Source of the DNA: Phialocephala subalpina
Lineage: Eukaryota; Ascomycota; Leotiomycetes; Helotiales; Mollisiaceae
DNA: 64,000 nucleotides
Direction of reading: 5' to 3'
Assembly (NCBI GenBank): GCA_900073065.1
Contig: FJOG01000020.1
Span: 1,083,770-1,147,769 of the forward strand
Of the stretch, positions 61,170-64,000 are shown in pieces. Position numbers and translations under genes: made by a program. Each line of letters starts with the position of its first letter. The stretch's first letter is position 1. Below the pieces are notes generated by a model that saw only the letters and a list, made by a program, of their open reading frames with translations, was not told where the DNA came from and did no database searches.

Positions 61170-63560
61170 TCAGTCGGTCGTATGGAAGCAATCAATGGTG
61201 TTTCGGTTGTGCTTTTCCTTTGAGCGTTCAGAAATCAGGATCACAGGACTGCTGCTTGGAAGTGGCAAGAGAAAGTCGTCGGGACAAATTGGAAAGAATT
61301 GCATTTCGAAGGCGTTGGTGGCAAAATCTAATAGAAGCGGCAATGGGGCTGCACAAAACAAGCGCAAGCAGTAATGTTGTACAGTAGTATCTTGAATCAA
61401 ACAAGGCAATCAGATCCGAGCCAAAACATCAAGTCTCAATTTTCAAAGCTGTGATTATAAATGCTCCAAAAATCTGTTGGGAGTCGTCGCCCATCCTAGC
61501 CAATGACCTCCAAGCTGACAACAGAATACGGCCAGAAAGCCTTCGGACCACGGCGGTTTTATTCCGTTGCATTCAGCCGTGCCCGTACTTCGTATATAAA
61601 TTTTCTACCGCAAGCTTGCTGCTCTAGGACGAACAGGAAGGTTGTCTGGCTTTGACGATCATTGGTGATCTTGGAGATGGTTTGGGATAGTGGAAAGCAT
61701 GTCGCAGAATCGGGCGCAGGTGCGATGAGCAACAAAAGATGGTTTTGGTGAGACGGGATGGTGGAGGGGCTTGGGATTGTCATGTGAAGATGGCTTGTGG
61801 ATAAGCTTGCTACTTTGATATGGAATATGTCACTCTTCAGCATCTGTTCGGGTCACTTTTTGAAGTAGGTCAATGGCAAAACACCCATTCGAGGTGTGGG
61901 GTTTCAGATAATTTTAGGGTTGAGTTCAAGTGATGTTGTACTTCAAAGACAAATGTCTCAACGCTTCCCAGCTTTGAGATTGTCGTAGGGAAATATTCCC
62001 TATCCTTTCCAGCTTCGAGTTTCTTCTCGTTTGTTCCCCGCTCAACTTGGCTCCGTATTCCTTTCCTAGACAGCTCTTAGATCCTATCAGTGTTGACCTC
62101 TTTGCGGAGCAGCTTACTTAGACCATCTTGAAACAGACCTTTCGAAGAAGGACTTGAGATACTCAAGTGGGCAAGCAAATTGCAAGTGATTGTGCGCAGC
62201 GAAGGTGGAAAACAAAAGGCGACGTCGAGTTGCTAGCTATCAGCATAGATCGCAAACCCGGTGTTTTTGGTCAAGATGTCGAAGACGAAGCGAAACTTCT
62301 TGAGATGAGTGAGAAGACTTGGTATGCCTGCTCTTGGGCACTGAATTATTTGACATTATCCGATTGAGATGTTGATGGTCTTCGAAGAGTAAGGTTGATG
62401 AGATGGATGTTGTGGAGGTCAGTTGTTTGATTTGAGGAGATTATTGAGGATGAAAAGGTATGACAGCACAGGTGCTGGTGAGCGATTAATCGAAGCAGGT
62501 GATGTGCAGGTGAGTTTGAGGAAAGATGATCTAACGATACGGACCAGACTTGAAGATGAAAATGCAAATGAGGTCGAGGGTATCCGAGATACCGAATTCT
62601 AGCAATAATACAGAGGCAGGTTCCAGTAAAGATGAGCGATTCCGTAGAAATGATGGCTTAGCTGAGGACGATGGGGTGACAGATGACGAGGTAGACGAGA
62701 TGCAAGTTGACCAGAGGTCGAGCAAGGAAGCTAACGACGACGAGATGCCACGCGTCTTCGATCTATTAAAAAATTAAAAATTACTGTTCAAAAATAATAA
62801 TCCAGGCCCCGATACTGGAGGAAATTGTTAATAATCTCGGGATGGCGATTTGGGAAAACGTTCTAGGCGCACTCGGGATTGGGAAACGCTGTTCGCTTTA
62901 ATACAGTTGGCGAGTAAGCAAGAATGTTCTGAAAAACGAGGGAGATCATCTCGTTCGAAAATTTTCATGGTTGACGAGAACACTCAAATACCCCGCACCA
63001 TCAAGAAATTATTGGCTAGGTTGGTAGATATACTTGTTGATAGAAGATGGGGTTTGAAAATGACACTTGTACTCCTTTCCAAGGCCGGGACTTGATGACC
63101 GAATTCAAAAGTGTTCAGCAACATTCAAGAATCTTGTTGTAACGAACATTGAAAGTGGGAAGCTCGAAAAGAAAAGAAGACCTCGGCATCAAAAGAACAC
63201 CGTCGGGGAAATTGGGGGAGCTCGCAAACTTGAACGCGAAGAGAATGAAGTGGTTTGTTTAACAGGTTTGATATGAAGTCAAGTCAAGTCGTTGCATACC
63301 CATTGTGCATCCCTACCGCGGCCCTGCTTGTTGACTAGGGACAGTAGTAGTGACAAGCAAAAGATGGAGGTCAAGCACGTATTCAAGATGAAGCTTAATA
63401 TACTCTCAAGCACAGATTTGGAGAAGCCTTTCATTGGAAGCTCAACCTCACTGCTCTGGAGTTGATGAGGTGGGGCCTCGCTTGTTACCTGCGTTTCCCT
63501 GCAGCAGCACAAACCAAAAAGAAAAGAAAAGAAAAAACAAGTACTACATCAGAACAGAGC
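61170..63560. other. Gene-poor interval before the tRNA gene
   Basis: About 2.4 kb. Short frames at 62167-62367 and 62550-62777 (+) are hydrophilic and acidic and could be scraps of a decayed gene, but they share no motif and do not join convincingly. A TCAAG repeat lies at 63279-63291. Confidence 0.4.
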
Positions 63561-63566
63561 AAAAAA
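63561..63566 (-). terminator. RNA polymerase III terminator (T6)
   Basis: Six T residues on the minus strand lie about 30 nt after the mature tRNA 3' end. They are the first T4+ run downstream of the gene start. Confidence 0.6.
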
Positions 63567-63588
63567 GAAACGAGGCATCATGAACTCG

Positions 63589-63599
63589 GGAATTGAGCC
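63589..63599 (-). promoter_or_regulatory. Downstream B-box-like element
   Basis: GGCTCAATTCC matches the pol III B-box consensus GGTTCRANTCC at 10 of 11 positions. It lies within a perfect 6-bp hairpin (CTCGGG/CCCGAG) with a 7-nt loop that overlaps the 3' end of the tRNA. It could replace the interrupted internal B box. Confidence 0.45.
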
Positions 63600-63604
63600 C
63601 GAGG

Positions 63605-63655
63605 CTGAGAATTTATTAGTTTTGGGCTTCGGATATCAGAGTTGATTGAACATAC
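63605..63655 (-). other. Spliceosomal-type intron B in the tRNA T stem (51 nt)
   Basis: It starts GTATGT, has AAAACTAAT 19 nt before the end, and stops CTCAG. It lies between positions 64 and 65, so the exon between introns A and B is only 9 nt. No T4 run is present. Confidence 0.8.
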
Positions 63656-63664
63656 CGGGGCTCG

Positions 63665-63715
63665 CTACACAGAGAATTAGTTTTCAGTTTTTGAATCTTG
63701 AGAATTATTACTTAC
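63665..63715 (-). other. Spliceosomal-type intron A in the tRNA T loop (51 nt)
   Basis: It starts GTAAGT, has a branch-like AAAACTAAT 20 nt before the end, and stops GTGTAG. It splits the T loop between positions 55 and 56 and thereby splits the B box (GGTT | CGAGCC). It contains no run of four T, so it would not terminate RNA polymerase III. Confidence 0.8.
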
Positions 63716-63733
63716 AACCCGCGACCTTGAGGT

Positions 63734-63745
63734 TATCTTATAGCT
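63734..63745 (-). other. Canonical tRNA intron (12 nt, after position 37)
   Basis: It lies between anticodon-loop positions 37 and 38, the standard site for tRNA splicing endonuclease. It contains AAG, able to pair with the CTT anticodon, as is typical of nuclear tRNA introns. Confidence 0.8.
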
Positions 63746-63782
63746 TAAGAGCCACACGCTCTACCGATTGAGCTACCCGGGC

Positions 63783-64000
63783 TTCAGGTATTTGATGGAT
63801 GCAGGAATTGTTATTTAAACATACACGACCGTGTTGATGTGGGTTGCCGAAGTGCCTTCGGTTGGAGGAGGATGCCGAAGAAATTTTAAAATTTTCGCCG
63901 AAGTGGGCTCCCATTGATCGTGCCCAACCAAGAAATCTATTATGGTTTCATTGGCAGTACTGATTTAACAGATATCACAGGAATTCGTTCTTCCTCAGCG
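63783..64000. other. Upstream flank of the tRNA with CCGAAG cluster
   Basis: Four copies of CCGAAG or its complement lie within 63855-63905, including CGCCGAAGTG. Its reverse complement CACTTCGGCG shares nine bases with the terminal repeat of the MITE at 2434-2683. No partner end or target duplication is visible in the window. Confidence 0.35.

Larger units (their letters stand above)
63596..63782 (-). tRNA. tRNA-Lys(CTT) gene split by three intervening sequences
   Basis: On the minus strand, G1 is 63782 and the discriminator base 73 is 63596. Acceptor GCCCGGG (63782-63776) pairs with CTCGGGC (63603-63597), with one G-U pair. The A box TAGCTCAATCGG fits the consensus exactly. The D arm and an anticodon loop CTCTTAA give anticodon CTT (Lys). 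The anticodon stem has one T-T mismatch (29:41). A 12-nt interval follows position 37. The T arm is split after TT at 55 and after G64 by two 51-nt segments. Joining GCGGGTT (63722-63716), CGAGCCCCG (63664-63656) and C (63604) restores the T stem GCGGG/CCCGC and loop TTCGAGC. Without removal of both segments no T arm or acceptor stem can form. A T6 terminator follows 30 nt downstream. Whether it is functional is not known. Confidence 0.85.

Noticed and set aside
62167..62777. Two acidic short frames that might be exons of one gene
   Set aside because: No in-phase splice sites join them and no family is recognisable; possibly decayed sequence.

Overview
This is nuclear DNA from a filamentous ascomycete (Pezizomycotina). 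The evidence is short GT-AG introns of about 45-130 nt, a dense mix of genes on both strands, STU1 and MTC6 in their long filamentous-fungal forms, a LIM-LIM-RhoGAP protein, fungal-specific C2H2 and rhodopsin-domain families, and F-box-like expansions. Leotiomycetes is my best guess for the class, but I cannot confirm it without a search. There are two N gaps, 13670-13689 and 26193-26402.

Layout. 1-8.8 kb: a coiled-coil hypothetical protein (-), a gene-free stretch carrying a 250-bp hAT-type MITE, and a Rho GTPase-activating protein with two LIM domains (-). 8.8-13.5 kb: mostly empty, with two weak small membrane-protein ORFs and a perfect 250-bp tandem duplication. 13.5-25.7 kb: STU1/CLASP (-), a basic-secretory-protein-like zinc metalloprotease (+), a tiny ORF (-), a membrane-anchored acidic protein (+), MTC6 (-) and SEC62 (+). 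27.3-44.9 kb: a PH-domain protein (-), a coiled-coil protein (+), L-2-hydroxyglutarate dehydrogenase (+), a DUF2415 WD-like protein (-), mitochondrial Hsp70 (+) and eIF3g (+). 45-52 kb: a broken rhodopsin-domain gene, a probably frameshifted F-box-like gene, an F-box/LRR-like gene (-) and a 70-residue single-pass membrane protein (+). 52.9-56.1 kb: a C2H2 transcription factor (-) with a very long upstream region. 60.5 kb: a GPI-anchored cell-wall protein (+). 63.6 kb: a tRNA-Lys gene (-).

The genes do not form one pathway. They are mainly housekeeping functions: microtubules, ER translocation, mitochondrial import and metabolism, and translation initiation. Several sit head to head over short shared promoters (STU1/metalloprotease, MTC6/SEC62, DUF2415/SSC1, F-box/small protein).

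The most striking item is the tRNA-Lys(CTT) gene at 63596-63782 (-). Besides a normal 12-nt anticodon-loop intron, its T-arm is interrupted twice by 51-nt segments. Each segment has a spliceosomal 5' splice site, an ACTAAT branch site and a 3' AG. Removing both restores a near-perfect tRNA. The interruption splits the internal B box, and a B-box-like element lies just downstream. This would be an mRNA-type-intron-containing tRNA gene, which I do not know to have been described.
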